Made by a program: the position numbers and the translations under genes. The notes under the pieces were generated by a model. It worked only from the letters and a program-made list of their open reading frames with translations. It was not told the origin of the DNA and did not search any database. From Silene latifolia (taxonomy: Eukaryota > Streptophyta > Magnoliopsida > Caryophyllales > Caryophyllaceae), in the NCBI RefSeq assembly GCF_048544455.1, contig NC_133526.1, positions 5,100,001 to 5,164,000 of the forward strand: 64,000 nucleotides of DNA, given 5' to 3'. This document shows, one piece after another, positions 9,644 through 20,544 of the stretch; the stretch's first letter is position 1; every line of letters starts with the position of its first letter.

Positions 9644-10663
9644 ATGAGCACGTTCATAATACCGCTTTTATTGTTTACCCTTCTTACTCGTCTAAGTCAT
9701 GCCACTAACGTTCACTATTGCGGTACTAGTTCGTCTCCCTTCACCAATCGTTTAAGTCATGCCACTAACGTTCACTATGTTTAGTTGGTAAAGTTATAAG
9801 AGGTGGTACTCATGACGTGAGTTCAAATCCCGTCAGCATCAAAATCTCCTTTTATTACTAAACGGATATATGAGTTGTTTTAAATCTGTTTTACGCTTAT
9901 AACCGTCTTAAATAAGAAGTTGTATTTGCTGACACTTATTACATTAACTGCAGATAAGAACATTGATTATGAAGTGAAGGTATATGCAATTGAAGTAACA
10001 CCAAATCCAATTGCCAAAGGCCATCCTGCCACTCTAAGCATTTCTGCATCTACTGGTTATATATTTTTACTTTCTTCTATTTCTCCTTTTTTTTATAAAC
10101 TTTCGTGTCGAACTCTGAAAATGACTTGACTAACCCTGACTTGTTACCCTTATACTATTACCTAGTCAGTTTAACATATAAGACTATTTCACACAACATT
10201 AACTGCAGTTATATTTTACCTGGTCGGTTTTACATGTCAGACTGTCTCAACCAACATTAATTGAATAATTGTAATTATATTATCGAGTTTTGTTTTTTTT
10301 TACCGCAGGAAAAACTATCTCAGGTGGGAAGGTGAAGATAGATGTCGCGTATTATGGATGGCATGTGTATAGTGAGAACCATGATTTGTGCACAGAGACC
10401 TCTTGCCCTGTTCCGACTGGTCATTTCGTCATCGCTCATTCTGAAATTTTGCCAGCTTTTATTATCCCGGTAAGACAACGTCTAATTCGTCTTTAAATTT
10501 GTCTGTCATTACTTATTTCGTATTGTTTAAGCATTCGGAGTTATACATTTTACAGGGTACCTATTATGTTAAGATGAATATCATGGATGCAAACAATAAG
10601 CAAATGTCTTGTGTTGGATTCGACATTACAATTGGGTTCGGGGCATCTGTAGCGGCTAGTTAA
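9644..10663 (+). CDS. ML (MD-2-related lipid-recognition) domain protein, four exons
   Basis: Proposed exons are 9644-9722, 9954-10055, 10309-10469 and 10556-10663. All introns are GT-AG and phases match, giving 149 residues. The first ATG of the frame opens a signal peptide (MSTFIIPLLLFTLLTRLSHA). The mature part starts NVHYC, is completed across the exon 1/2 junction by DKNIDYEVKV, and continues with ITPNP-like VTPNPIAKGHPATLSIS, then GKTISGGKVKIDVAYYGWHV, DLCTETSCPVPTG, and the C-terminal MDANNKQMSCVGFDITIGF. This order, length and cysteine pattern are those of plant ML proteins, which are secreted or vacuolar and bind lipids such as phosphatidylinositol/phosphatidylglycerol or sterols. 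Lipid specificity cannot be read from sequence. A 30-bp piece of exon 1 is repeated in intron 1, and a broken inverted copy lies at 13,515-13,914. Confidence 0.9.
9689..9778 (+). repeat. 30-bp direct duplication spanning exon 1 and intron 1
   Basis: A block starting CGTCTAAGTCATGCC at 9689-9718 (exon 1, encoding RLSHATNVHY) recurs at 9749-9778 with one change, 60 bp downstream inside intron 1. The second copy is followed by GTTTAG, which could act as a weak alternative 5' splice site. Reading through copy 1 meets a TAG straight after copy 2. Confidence 0.85.
9779..9845 (+). repeat. tRNA-like/SINE-derived fragment in intron 1
   Basis: TTAGTTGGTAAAG (box A-like) is followed about 40 nt later by GAGTTCAAATCCCGTC (box B-like), the spacing of a polymerase III internal promoter. 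The region lacks a full cloverleaf, so a SINE head or decayed tRNA relic is more likely than a functional tRNA. Confidence 0.4.
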
Positions 10664-11522
10664 GACGATTAACCCGACATGGTGTATACGTACAGAAGTC
10701 TGGTTAAGTGGTTATGACTCTCAACTCGGAAATACAACAGCATTACTTTAGTGCAGACGACATATCTAGTAATCTAATGTATGTATACAACTTTATCTTA
10801 GTCAGGTTGGCTCGTGTTATATACTTGTATCGAGATGAGACCGACTTTCAGGGATTTCAAGAGTTCATCTGTATGACTCATGTTAAATAGCAATCTACTA
10901 CTTAAAACTCAAAGAGGAGGAAAATGAGATAACTTGGGACCTCGTTATAAAATATCGCACAGGGCCCCAAAATCTCAGGAACGGCCCTGTTTACAATACT
11001 TGAAATACTGGTGTATGATTCTAATCAACTCAAGTTTCTGACCATAAAAGACACAGAGCTGCCCAAAACGACAGGTCAAACCAAATCGCATAAAACGGAA
11101 TGCGAATCAGTCAATGTCCATTTTCTAACCAATACAGAGCCAGAATTCAATTAAATAAAAATAAATAAAAAAGACACATTTCTCTTCTAAGGCATTTAGT
11201 GGAACACTTGAAATGAACTATATATAAGAAAATATTAACAACATAGATCAGACAAATCACAAGAATGGAAACGTCGAGTAAAAAGGGTATTAAAAACAGA
11301 AATATGATTAATATTTATTAAACACAAATCGTATTACTTTAATGAGAAATTGTTTTTATTTATCTAAGTTTAGCTATGTTGCGTAGGAAATTTGTTCGCC
11401 TCTTTATGAATATATATTATGGTTAACACTAATTCTTATTTTAGACGGCCATTTTCGTCTGAAGGGAGACCTATCGGTTAGTTAACACCTAACAACTAAA
11501 GTGGATAATTATAGTTAACGGT
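10664..11522. other. Downstream region of the ML gene, no gene seen
   Basis: About 230 bp after the stop is shared, inverted, with 13,280-13,500 and so belongs to the duplicated segment. The remainder is AT-rich. The last 25 bases before 11,523 are in frame with the RNase H fragment (ending ...VNG). Confidence 0.5.
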
Positions 11523-11780
11523 TTCCTAAAGCTAAATTTTGACGGTTCGAGAATAGAAGACAATAAAGCTGCTTTAGGATATTGTATAAGAGATCGTAAT
11601 GGTCAAGTAGTCGTGTTAGGAGCCAAAAAGTGCGGATCCAATAGTATTCTTGTTGCGGGAGCTCTCGCTTTAAAAGAGGGTGTTTTAGCCGCTAAACACT
11701 TAGGAATCTTAAAGTTAATTGTGGAGGGTGATAATTTATGTGTTATTCCTTGGGAAATCTCTAGTATTATAAGGATGTGA
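11523..11780 (+). pseudogene. RNase H-like (RVT_3) fragment of a non-LTR retrotransposon
   Basis: The 85-codon frame starts FLKLNFDGS and continues AALGYCIRDRNGQVVVLGAK, VAGALALKEGVLAAKHLGI and LIVEGDN. This is the plant LINE-type RNase H signature, with Asp in NFDGS and VEGDN. The usual AEA motif reads AGA, so the second catalytic acid is missing. The frame ends in TGA after SSIIRM. No reverse transcriptase precedes it. An A12 tract at 11,983-11,994 could be the tail of a 5'-truncated LINE insertion. RVT_3 domains also occur as stand-alone host ORFs, but the lost Glu and the lack of an ATG speak against function. Confidence 0.7.
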
Positions 11781-13279
11781 AATTAGACATTTATTTATTC
11801 GATGAAGTGATAATTAAACATTGCTTTCGTGAAGCGTTGCTGACTTCATGACTTCTATTGAACATTCATGTCCAACTCTTTCAAGATGGTTTGAAGGCCG
11901 GTGGCTTTAATTTACCACACTCATTCGTAAGGATGAGATAGGTTTAGTCCTACCTATAGGATCAACCTAGTTTTCTTACCTTAAAAAAAAAAAATTGTAA
12001 ATATGAAATAAAATTCTATATTTATGATAAGATGGAATTTCTTTACGCGGATGACCCTGAATGAAAGAGAATAAGAACCTCTGATATTACCCGTCCTTTT
12101 TGCGGACGGTCCTCAATTTATACGGTTAATTCTCTAACACAAATTCTCATTATAGACGGACACTATCCGTTTATACGTATAGACAGATATCATTTTCTCT
12201 CACAAAGTACCCATTTACCATAAAGTGGGAAGCACATGGGAGTGCCCCACCTTGTCCCCCCTACCCATTTTATTAGAGGTCTTTACCCGTCTGTTCGCCC
12301 CACCCGTCTATACCAAGACCTATTGATTCTCTAATCTATACTTCTTTAAAGGGGAGAAGAGAAGTATGAAATAATTACAATTACTGGATCATCCCAAAAT
12401 TCAATCCAGATCGTTCAAAAGTAATAAAAATCCATTTCTTTTTAAGTAATGGAGAGAATTCGGACCGTCAATATACCATGTCCCCTTTATCAATTTCCGG
12501 TTTCCTACCTCCTTTTGTGTTTACACATTTATCCTTTTGATTTATAAACCTGAGGAAGTCTTTACCTGGTCCATTCTTGTACTTGAAATTCGAATTTGTT
12601 CTCTCTAAAAAGCAATGGAGGAAAAACTTCTAAGCTTGTAGCTAATATTCCAATTTTCTCTATATATATCATCAATCTACTACAACAACTAATACCATAG
12701 TAAAAACAAACACAAGTATGGATAATTGGTTTGGTTTTGTATTCTTTTTTTGTTTTTGTTTTTATTTTTGAGTGTGAATATGAGTTCGGTTAATATTCCG
12801 TATAATTTAGTGGTGTGTTAATATTACTTCGTATAGAGGTAAACAAAACAGAAGTTGGAAAAACTAATGGTAAAAAGATTGATGCAGAAGAGCAAGGAGC
12901 ACAAACAACCGTGGGAATTTGACCAATGAAGCTGGTCAATATGTAATCAATACCGGGGAAATACCTTGGCGAAAATACCTTGGTTGGTATTTCCGCCAGT
13001 ATTGACTATAAATTGACCAGCATTAAGGAAATTGACAGGAAAAACGGCACCATCACTTTTCTTTTTTTTTTTTTTTTTTTTGGCAGCTGTAAAAATAGGT
13101 TCCTTATACGCACACCTGTATTTTCTAAATCAGGTACAAACACTACATTATTATTACAATAACTTAAACTAGGGGTGAGGGTTCTTAACACACGGGGTTT
13201 CTTCAAAGAGGCGCTGGATAGTACGCTGGGGATGCCATATTTAGAAATATTTACCTGATTTAGAAATACAGGTAGATAT
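11781..13279. other. Gene-free AT-rich intergenic DNA
   Basis: No ORF is supported. It contains an A12 tract (11,983-11,994), a T-rich tract of about 22 bases near 13,060-13,081, and a TAGACGG/CCGTCT-rich patch at about 12,080-12,320 that may be a decayed MITE. I could not define ends for that patch. Confidence 0.5.
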
Positions 13280-14127
13280 ACGCTGGGTATGTGATGGAGT
13301 CACATACAGATGAACTCTTAAAAGCCATATGAATGTCGGTCTCGTCTAGATAGAAGTATATAAACATGAGCCAACCTGACTAAGATGCTGTTAGTAATGC
13401 TGTTGTATACACCGTGTCGGGTTAAGACTGTTGGTGCCGAAGTCTTCATCAAGAGTTGAGAGCTCAGTAACCTAAGTCTTCACATTGAAGAAGAGATGAA
13501 AGTTATGTGATCTCTTAACTAGCAGCCGCAGAGGACATAAACCCAATTGTAATGTCGAATCCAACACACGACATTTACTTGCTGTTTGCATCCATGACAT
13601 TCATCTTCACATAGTAAGTACACTGTACAAGTACAACTCAGAAAACAGAATGCTTAAACAAGGAAATAAGTAATCCTACACAAAGCTGAACCTTTATCGA
13701 AAGTATATAGAAGTTTCGAAATGGAAGGAGGACGAGTTAGATAACGTCTTACCGGGATAATAAAGGCTGCCAAAATTTCAGAGTGAGCGATAACGAAATC
13801 ACCAGTCGGAACAAGGCAAGGGGTCTCTGCACAAATCATGGTTCTCACTATACACATGCCATCCATAATATGCAACATCTATCTTCACCTCATTCCCACC
13901 TGATATAGCTTTTCCTGTGGAGACAACATAACATGTCCGGGAAGAGAAATTATATAATAAAAAAAAACGATAATATAACTACAGTATATGTAACTGACCA
14001 GATAATATAACTGCAATAAATTGAGATAGTCTCACATGTTAAACCGACTAGGTAATATAAGGGTAACAAGCCAGGGTTACTCAAATCATTTTCAAAGTTC
14101 GACAAGAAAGTCCACTAAAAAAGGCCT
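13280..14127 (-). repeat. Inverted duplicate of the ML-gene 3' half and downstream flank
   Basis: The reverse complement aligns with about 10,070-10,890: intron 2, exons 3 and 4, and some 220 bp of 3' flank, including the shared ACCCGACA/GGTGTATAC and GTCAGGTTGGCTC stretches. Exons 1 and 2 are absent. The homology stops near 14,127, where the megasatellite begins. Confidence 0.85.
13515..13914 (-). pseudogene. ML-domain pseudogene (exons 3-4 only)
   Basis: On the minus strand, exon 3 is 13,914-13,753 and exon 4 is 13,622-13,515, with splice sites still recognisable (CACAG/GA and CCG/GTAAGA). Against the intact gene, exon 3 has a 3-bp in-frame insertion after SGG and a 2-bp deletion after DLC, which shifts the frame. 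Exon 4 has a CAA-to-TAA nonsense change at 13,575-13,577. The signal peptide and first exon are missing, so no secreted ML protein can be made from it. It still conserves GWHVYSENHDL-type sequence, so the duplication is not very old. Confidence 0.88.
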
Positions 14128-15979
14128 TCTGCATACTGGTATTGATGTTACAGACCTAAATACAAAGATGAGAAATCAAAAGGCACATTTCGGAATCTTT
14201 GAAAGTTAAAATTGTAAATCAGACTGAGAAAACTCTCTTTTATTATATCCTTAAACTTGCTCAGGAACGAGAACACATTCGAGTATAAGGAGTAAAATCC
14301 AAAAAAAAGGGTTTAAGTCAAAAGACAAACTCCTGTAAACCACGACGAGGACTGATGTTGTAACAAAATGCCATACGTAGATAAAAACAAGTAAATAAAA
14401 TAAAAATAAAACTCCTCAGCTAAAAATAGTTTATGGATGTTATTTTCAAAGTAAGCCAACTCCCATAAAACCAGTAGAAGCCTCTAAAACAAAGAGGTTG
14501 AGTTTGCGAAGCCAAAATCAATAATGTACATGTAATATAACAAGAAGAGAAGAGTGTGAGGCATCAAGCAGGCAGCAGAGGAAACAATTGGCAGCTACAA
14601 CCTAAGCCAAAAAGGTGACAGCGTACGTAAGCTTTGTCTACTAACAAATTCTTAGAAAACATGTAAGCATCATATATTAAGAATGTGAAAGCAGGCCGAA
14701 AACCATAAATCGCAACAGTACAGACAACGGAACCTTCTGGTAGTTACAACGCCACAGTTACTCGGGTTTACCATGGGAGAGTACACACATTGTATAAAGG
14801 CACGACCGCACGACAATACATCAGTTATATTAATCACAAGTACTAGCCACAACCAAAAGCATATGAAATGAGGAAAAGCTAGCATCATATCCATAACAGA
14901 CCACAATGCTCGATCTATACTAGACTGCTTAATTTACCACCCAGAAACCCTATTTCATGTAAATAGACCTCCAATATGTGTCCAGCTTGAATTCCAGACC
15001 ACATAAATATTTATAAGCCTCTATACATTAATTGCCAAAGAATGAGTGTACCTTCATCTAAGATCGAAGGCATAAAATCCAGTACAAAGACAAAAACTAC
15101 TAAAAGAAGGGATTGCGACAAAACCAGAAAAGAAAAACTACATATTGAAGAAAAGTTACTCCCGAAGTCATCACAAGTCTACAAAGTACCACAATGCTGA
15201 ATCCATAGTAAACTCATGACGTGCCTCGCACCAGGCTGAATCTACACAATCCTCCTCGACCAGAATAGCAACTAAACCAGTTGTCGTTAAATCCTTCCAT
15301 TAAGAACCAAACACGCACCAAACCTTCGAATCCACAATAAGATTACCTAAGCTGATTTCAACGTTGTCTAGGATCAAAAGAGTAACATCCAGTCACAACA
15401 GATCCAGAATTGCAAGACGTCATAATGAAGAAAAAAGCTTTTTTTTATGTCAAATAACTTCATACCCCAAAGCTCAATTCATACCAGCCTCAATACACAT
15501 GCCCAGCATCAGACTCAGTCCGTATGATCCTCCGTGACAAAAAGAAGAGCTACCCAAAAAAACGAAATTTTTTTACTTTTACTTCACAGCGACTTGATAT
15601 CAAAAGTTTCACTTGTATAGGTTGCCAAAAATGAAAGTCATCTAATAAAGGCGACAAATAAAGAAATGCCAACTACTTTCATAAGGTTCCGGAAAAACAG
15701 GACCATGTGGAACTAATTATCACCAAAATTGTGGGGTTTCACCAATGCCCCTGTGAATCTTTGAAAAGAAAGGCAAAAAGACAAATATAACGGAACTGCC
15801 TCCAAGGCTCCAACAAAAGTTGTTCAAAAACGAGAAACAAGGTATCCAGATAATGAAAGCATTTTCAAATACAAGACAAATGTTTGTGGCTCTGTTGCCT
15901 CCTGCCATATGCTTCACCAGCGATTTCACTGCTCAATGACCCACCTACAGACCATCATGTCCATCAGTCATATCCCTAA

Positions 15980-16201
15980 GGCCTTGTTTGGATAGGAAAA
16001 AAGGAGGGAAAGGAAGGGGAGGGGGAAGGAGGGAAGAGAAAAGAAGGGAAGGGGAGGGAAGGGAGAATGGAGGAGATGATTTTCCCTCCAAATCTTGCCT
16101 ATGTTGGCGGGGAAATAATTTGCCTTGTAGGAGGGAAATGGAGGGATCCATTTTCCCTCCCCTCCAAATCACTCTACCTTATTTTGCTAACCAAACAATG
16201 G
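15980..16201. mobile_element. hAT-like MITE with GGGA-rich interior
   Basis: The element starts GGCCTTGTTTGGATAG and ends TTGCTAACCAAACAATGG, imperfect inverted ends of the CCAAACA type. The left flank (TATCCCTAAG) is continuous in sister copies at about 29,765 and 43,170 without this sequence, which shows an insertion. The right flank has diverged, so the target duplication is unclear. The interior is a long purine-rich run. Confidence 0.65.
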
Positions 16202-19200
16202 AACTTCATTAGAAGTGAACAAACTCCCTCCAAACCAATAGAAACCTCTGCATCCTTAAACTTCATATCAAATAGACGGCATCCACCAAGCCTGCAGCAT
16301 AAGCTTAACCCTCTAAGGATTCAAACACAGACTATGACAAGATAAATTCAATGCAGTGAAAAATGGAAGTTTATCCTACAGGAATCTCAAAAGCAAAAAA
16401 TTGTAAAAAAAAATAGTTCACTAAGAGAGAGCATCTCCCTCCAAACCGATGGGAACCTCTATTATATCCTTAACTTCATCTCATATATATACAAGGCATT
16501 CTGCAAATCTGCGTAAAGAATTTGACTAGGACATAAACAAACCCTTTTACACCACCTATATTGCAATGGAGTGGCATACATAAATAAACAGAAAAAATCA
16601 AAATTGTAATGGGATACATGGACCTTGGTCAAGCAGTAGAAGCCTCTATATCCTTTAACATAAGCAAAGGAAAGTAGGAAACACATGGTATGAGAGGGAA
16701 AATTTAGAGTGAAAAAAAGATTTGGGTTAAAAGAGAAACTCCGATAAACCACAAAGCCTGGTGAGTGGAGAGAGGCAATCCTATATAAAATCAGAAAATT
16801 GAAAGAATCATGAGTGAGATACAGACCTCAAGGAATCTCAAAAGATTTAAAAAAAAAATGTTCAGCAAGAGTAACAAACTCCCTTCAAAGTAGTGATGAA
16901 ACTCTATATCCTTAACTTCACGTCAACGTCAAATATACCGCATGCTCCAAGCCTATAGCGAAAGCTCACCTCACTAAGGAACGAAAACACATTTGACTAC
17001 GAGGAGTGTCCAGCAGAAAAAAGGAAAAGAAATGTCTAGGTCAACAAACAAACTCCTGTAAATAACGAAGCCTGATGATGTAATGGAGTGACATACCAAA
17101 ATAATAACTAATCAAAAGAATAATCAGTAGGATGCACTTATCCCTCACTTGTAAGCTAAAAAGTGTGTACAAAATATTCCCCAAGCGTGAGAAAATTCAA
17201 TTAAAAAAATTAGAAGAGTCTATATCATTAAACTTTATGAAAAACAAATTGGGGGTTGTTAAGTGCGTAGCAAAAGCTTAACAAGGGAAGAACCTGGAGC
17301 GGAAGGGCACAACCTAAAAGTACAAAAGCCACGGTGTCATATACGAACAAGACTCCGAAAAATATAACACAATCTTAACTCATTTCATTAGGGTGTGGAC
17401 ACAGGTTCGGCAGTAATCGATTCATAAAGAATCTATGGACCTCAAAGTTGAAAGAGAAGAAACAATGCATTCAAATATCCACACTACGTTATCTGGATGC
17501 ATGCCGAAACCTCAAAGACATAACAGGTACATTCCTCTAGACAGCCATGACTCTTCTGCACAAACCTGAAGGAAAGAGGATCATCCACTAATAGGAATAA
17601 TTCTTCACAAATGAATTGACATACCTCTAACTGGCCGCATGTCTAAAGCCTAAATCAAATTCTATCAAAAAGTAAAATACATTCTCTTGACTGCCGTAAC
17701 AAGACTGGAGTAATGCAGTACCACTCTGCAATGATTATTCTGCTTGAATCCAATTAAGCTAAGGATGCTTTCATTTTCCTGGAGCTTCAAAACTCGAATA
17801 CACCACGATAGTAAGAAGGCGAACTATGGAACAATCCGGAGAAACTGAAGACATCAATAAGCAAGAATTCACGAGCCTTACGGAACGAATACCATATAAA
17901 TCATCATAAGACTATATACCTAAGCACAATGTCATCTTTGTCTAGTATCAATACCATAACAACCAGCCATGAGCCCATGACCACTGCTGTCTACAGTAAC
18001 GTGACGCAACTAAATGGTCGGTGTGATTTAAAATAAAAACCAACATAGCATACCACTGAATCAACGCCCTTCTCCAAAGCCACTTGATGATCAAAAATCA
18101 AACCACTAGACCCGGAGAGTATCAAAACCTAAATGAAGTCAGAAACCAAAAGAATTATGTGTAAGATGGATCTCAGAAGCTAAAAATTGTAAATGAAATT
18201 TCATTAAGAGTAAACCAACTCCCTCCAAACCAATGGAAACCTCTATAACCTTTAACTTCACATAATAGGCGGCGTCCTCCAAGCCTGTAACATAAGCTTA
18301 AACCGCTAAGGATTGAAAAACTGAGTCTATGAAAATGTAATACATGCGAAAAAAAAGTTTAAGCTGACATAGAGACTCCCATAAACCCTGAGGCCGATAC
18401 AGTAATGGAGTGGCACCTCCATGCGCTTAACTTCGTGGCCTATAAACCGGGTGAGGTAACATCCGCTAATGAAGAGTCGGACCTAAAAAAGATTAGAAAA
18501 TCAAAAGACAGGTGTGGGATATATTAATCTACAGGACTCTCAAAACTAACAGCTTTAAATGAAATGCTGAAGAAGAGTGAGCAACCTCCCTCTAAATTAG
18601 GGGAAACCTCTATATCAGGCCTTTTTCCAGGACTGCAGCAAAAGGTCAACTCACCAATGAAAAAAAACTCGTTTACAATGAAGTTTTAATTAACTAATTC
18701 AACGAAAGAAAGAAGATAAAGTCAACAAACAAACTCTTGTAAATCACGTGGACTTGTGTTATAATGGGGAATGACATACCTAAATTTAAACAAAAAAAAG
18801 GTAGGTAAATCAAAAGGATGAGCTTAACTGACCTTACTCGTAAGATTAAACTAGTAAAAAAGATATTGATTTTAAAGAGCAAGAAAACTCCCTTAAAACA
18901 AGTGAGATCCCTAAATAATGAAAGTTAAACTGGGGGATACAAACCTGCAGCAAAAGCTAAATTTGATGACAAAAGAAAATAAAAGCAAACAAGACTGTTA
19001 AAAAAAAAGTGTGGAATTATAAACAAACTCTCACAAAGGCGGAAACCACGAGACCCGGAGAGTGCAAAACCTAAATTAAGTCGGGAAACAAAAGAATCAA
19101 ATCTAAGAATGGAATCCGAGAACCTAAAAATTGTAAATGAAATTTTATTAAGGAAATAAGGCACTCAAAAGCAAAAAATTGTAAATGAAAAGTTCATTAA

Positions 19201-19331
19201 GAGTGAATAACTCCCTCCAAACCAATGGGAATCTTTATCGTATCCTTAACTTCGTCTCATATATAAGGCATTCTGCAAGTCTGAAGCAAAAGCTCAACTC
19301 GCTGAGGAGAACACATTGACAAAAGAATAAA

Positions 19332-20544
19332 GGGTTATTTCATGGTAATAATCCATCTTATACTCCTTCTTCTCAGATTAATCTATCCTTGTGTTTAACT
19401 GAAAATAATCTCATCTTTAACGTTAATATAGGTTTCCTAACAGGTCATTGTTTTTTTTCTTTTTCTTTTTTCTTTTTGTGGTTGCTTCTTTATACTCTCT
19501 TCATCTTCATTCTCATTAAATAACCATTCTTATAGATCTCCATAACCAATCTTATTGACCTCCATAATAGTCATCATCTTCATTGCTATAATAGTCATCA
19601 TCTTCATTGCTATCAATCTCTCTATAATAATGATTCTACTACTTTAATCATCAACAAACACAAATTATCCCCCCAAAAAAAACCCAAATCGATTAAGACT
19701 CAAAAGTAGCAGACAACAAATCGATTAATTTCAACACACCCAAATAATCCCCTAAAAGAAGTACAAACTGAAAGATAATAGACAAAACAAATCGATTTAA
19801 TCATCAACAACCTCAAATAATCAGACACCATCTATAATCGATTCCAATCGATTTTAATTTTTCAACAAACTCAATCGATTTTTCGAAGGGGCGAACCCAG
19901 AAATCGTTTGAGTGAACCCAGATTTTTGGGGGTTTAACAAACCCAGATCGATTGAAAACCTAACATTAATCCCAGAAACCCAGATTTTTCGGGGGTTTAA
20001 TTATCAACAAACCCAAATTAATTATGAGTGAACCCAGGTTTTGGTGCCATTCCTGGTAAATTGGGTTTGTTAAGTTTTCGTTTTTTTTGTCAAGTAAATG
20101 GTACTCTGGTTGACATGCGAATGGTTTATGCAACTAATTTATCCTTGCAGGTGTTGTAAGTTTTCATAGCCATTCGTTGAATCACTTGAATGGTATTGAT
20201 TGCATGGGCCAGAAATATTACAAAGGGGTAACTAGTTTGCTATCTTGGCAACTTTTAGATTGTGATGGGTGGTAGGGTGAAATTAGGTGGGTGAAATTGC
20301 AGAAGTATGAGGAAGTGTTAGCATTTTTGATTGACGAAGGAGATGAAGATGTTGACTAATGTTTTTGTTTCTCATTTAAAATAAAAGAGTTTAAAAGAAA
20401 AGGTAACCAATTTGACAGGTATCCCTTCCAAAGGATCAATATAAGTGAAATGATGTCAAAGATGAGATTATTCTCAGTTAAACACAAGGATAGATTAATC
20501 TGAGAAGAAGGGGTATAGGATGGATTATTCCCATGAAATAACCC
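19332..20544. mobile_element. Mutator-like element with 95-bp TIRs and a captured gene fragment
   Basis: The ends are inverted repeats of about 95 bp (GGGTTATTTCATGG at the left, CCATGAAATAACCC at the right) with few mismatches. A perfect 9-bp duplication AAGAATAAA flanks it at 19,323-19,331 and 20,545-20,553. The sister array at 33,435 has the empty site (GGAATAAATCCAGC). TIR length and 9-bp duplication define the Mutator superfamily. No transposase ORF is present. The interior has an intron-like TTATCCTTGCAG acceptor at about 20,150 and a frame ending KLQKYEEVLAFLIDEGDEDVD at 20,357-20,359, which suggests capture of the last exon of a host gene (Pack-MULE). The source gene is not recognised. 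Confidence 0.9.

Noticed and set aside
9779..9845. Functional tRNA gene in intron 1
   Set aside because: Box-like motifs are present but I could not form an acceptor stem or a complete cloverleaf.
12080..12320. Possible MITE with TAGACGG/CCGTCT repeats
   Set aside because: No clear terminal inverted repeats or target duplication could be fixed.
15720..15929. Minus-strand ORF containing KHMAGGNRATNICLVFE, also present at 29,530-29,712
   Set aside because: The two copies differ at five positions over the shared part, four of them amino-acid changing, so there is no sign of purifying selection. The third higher-order copy has most of it deleted.
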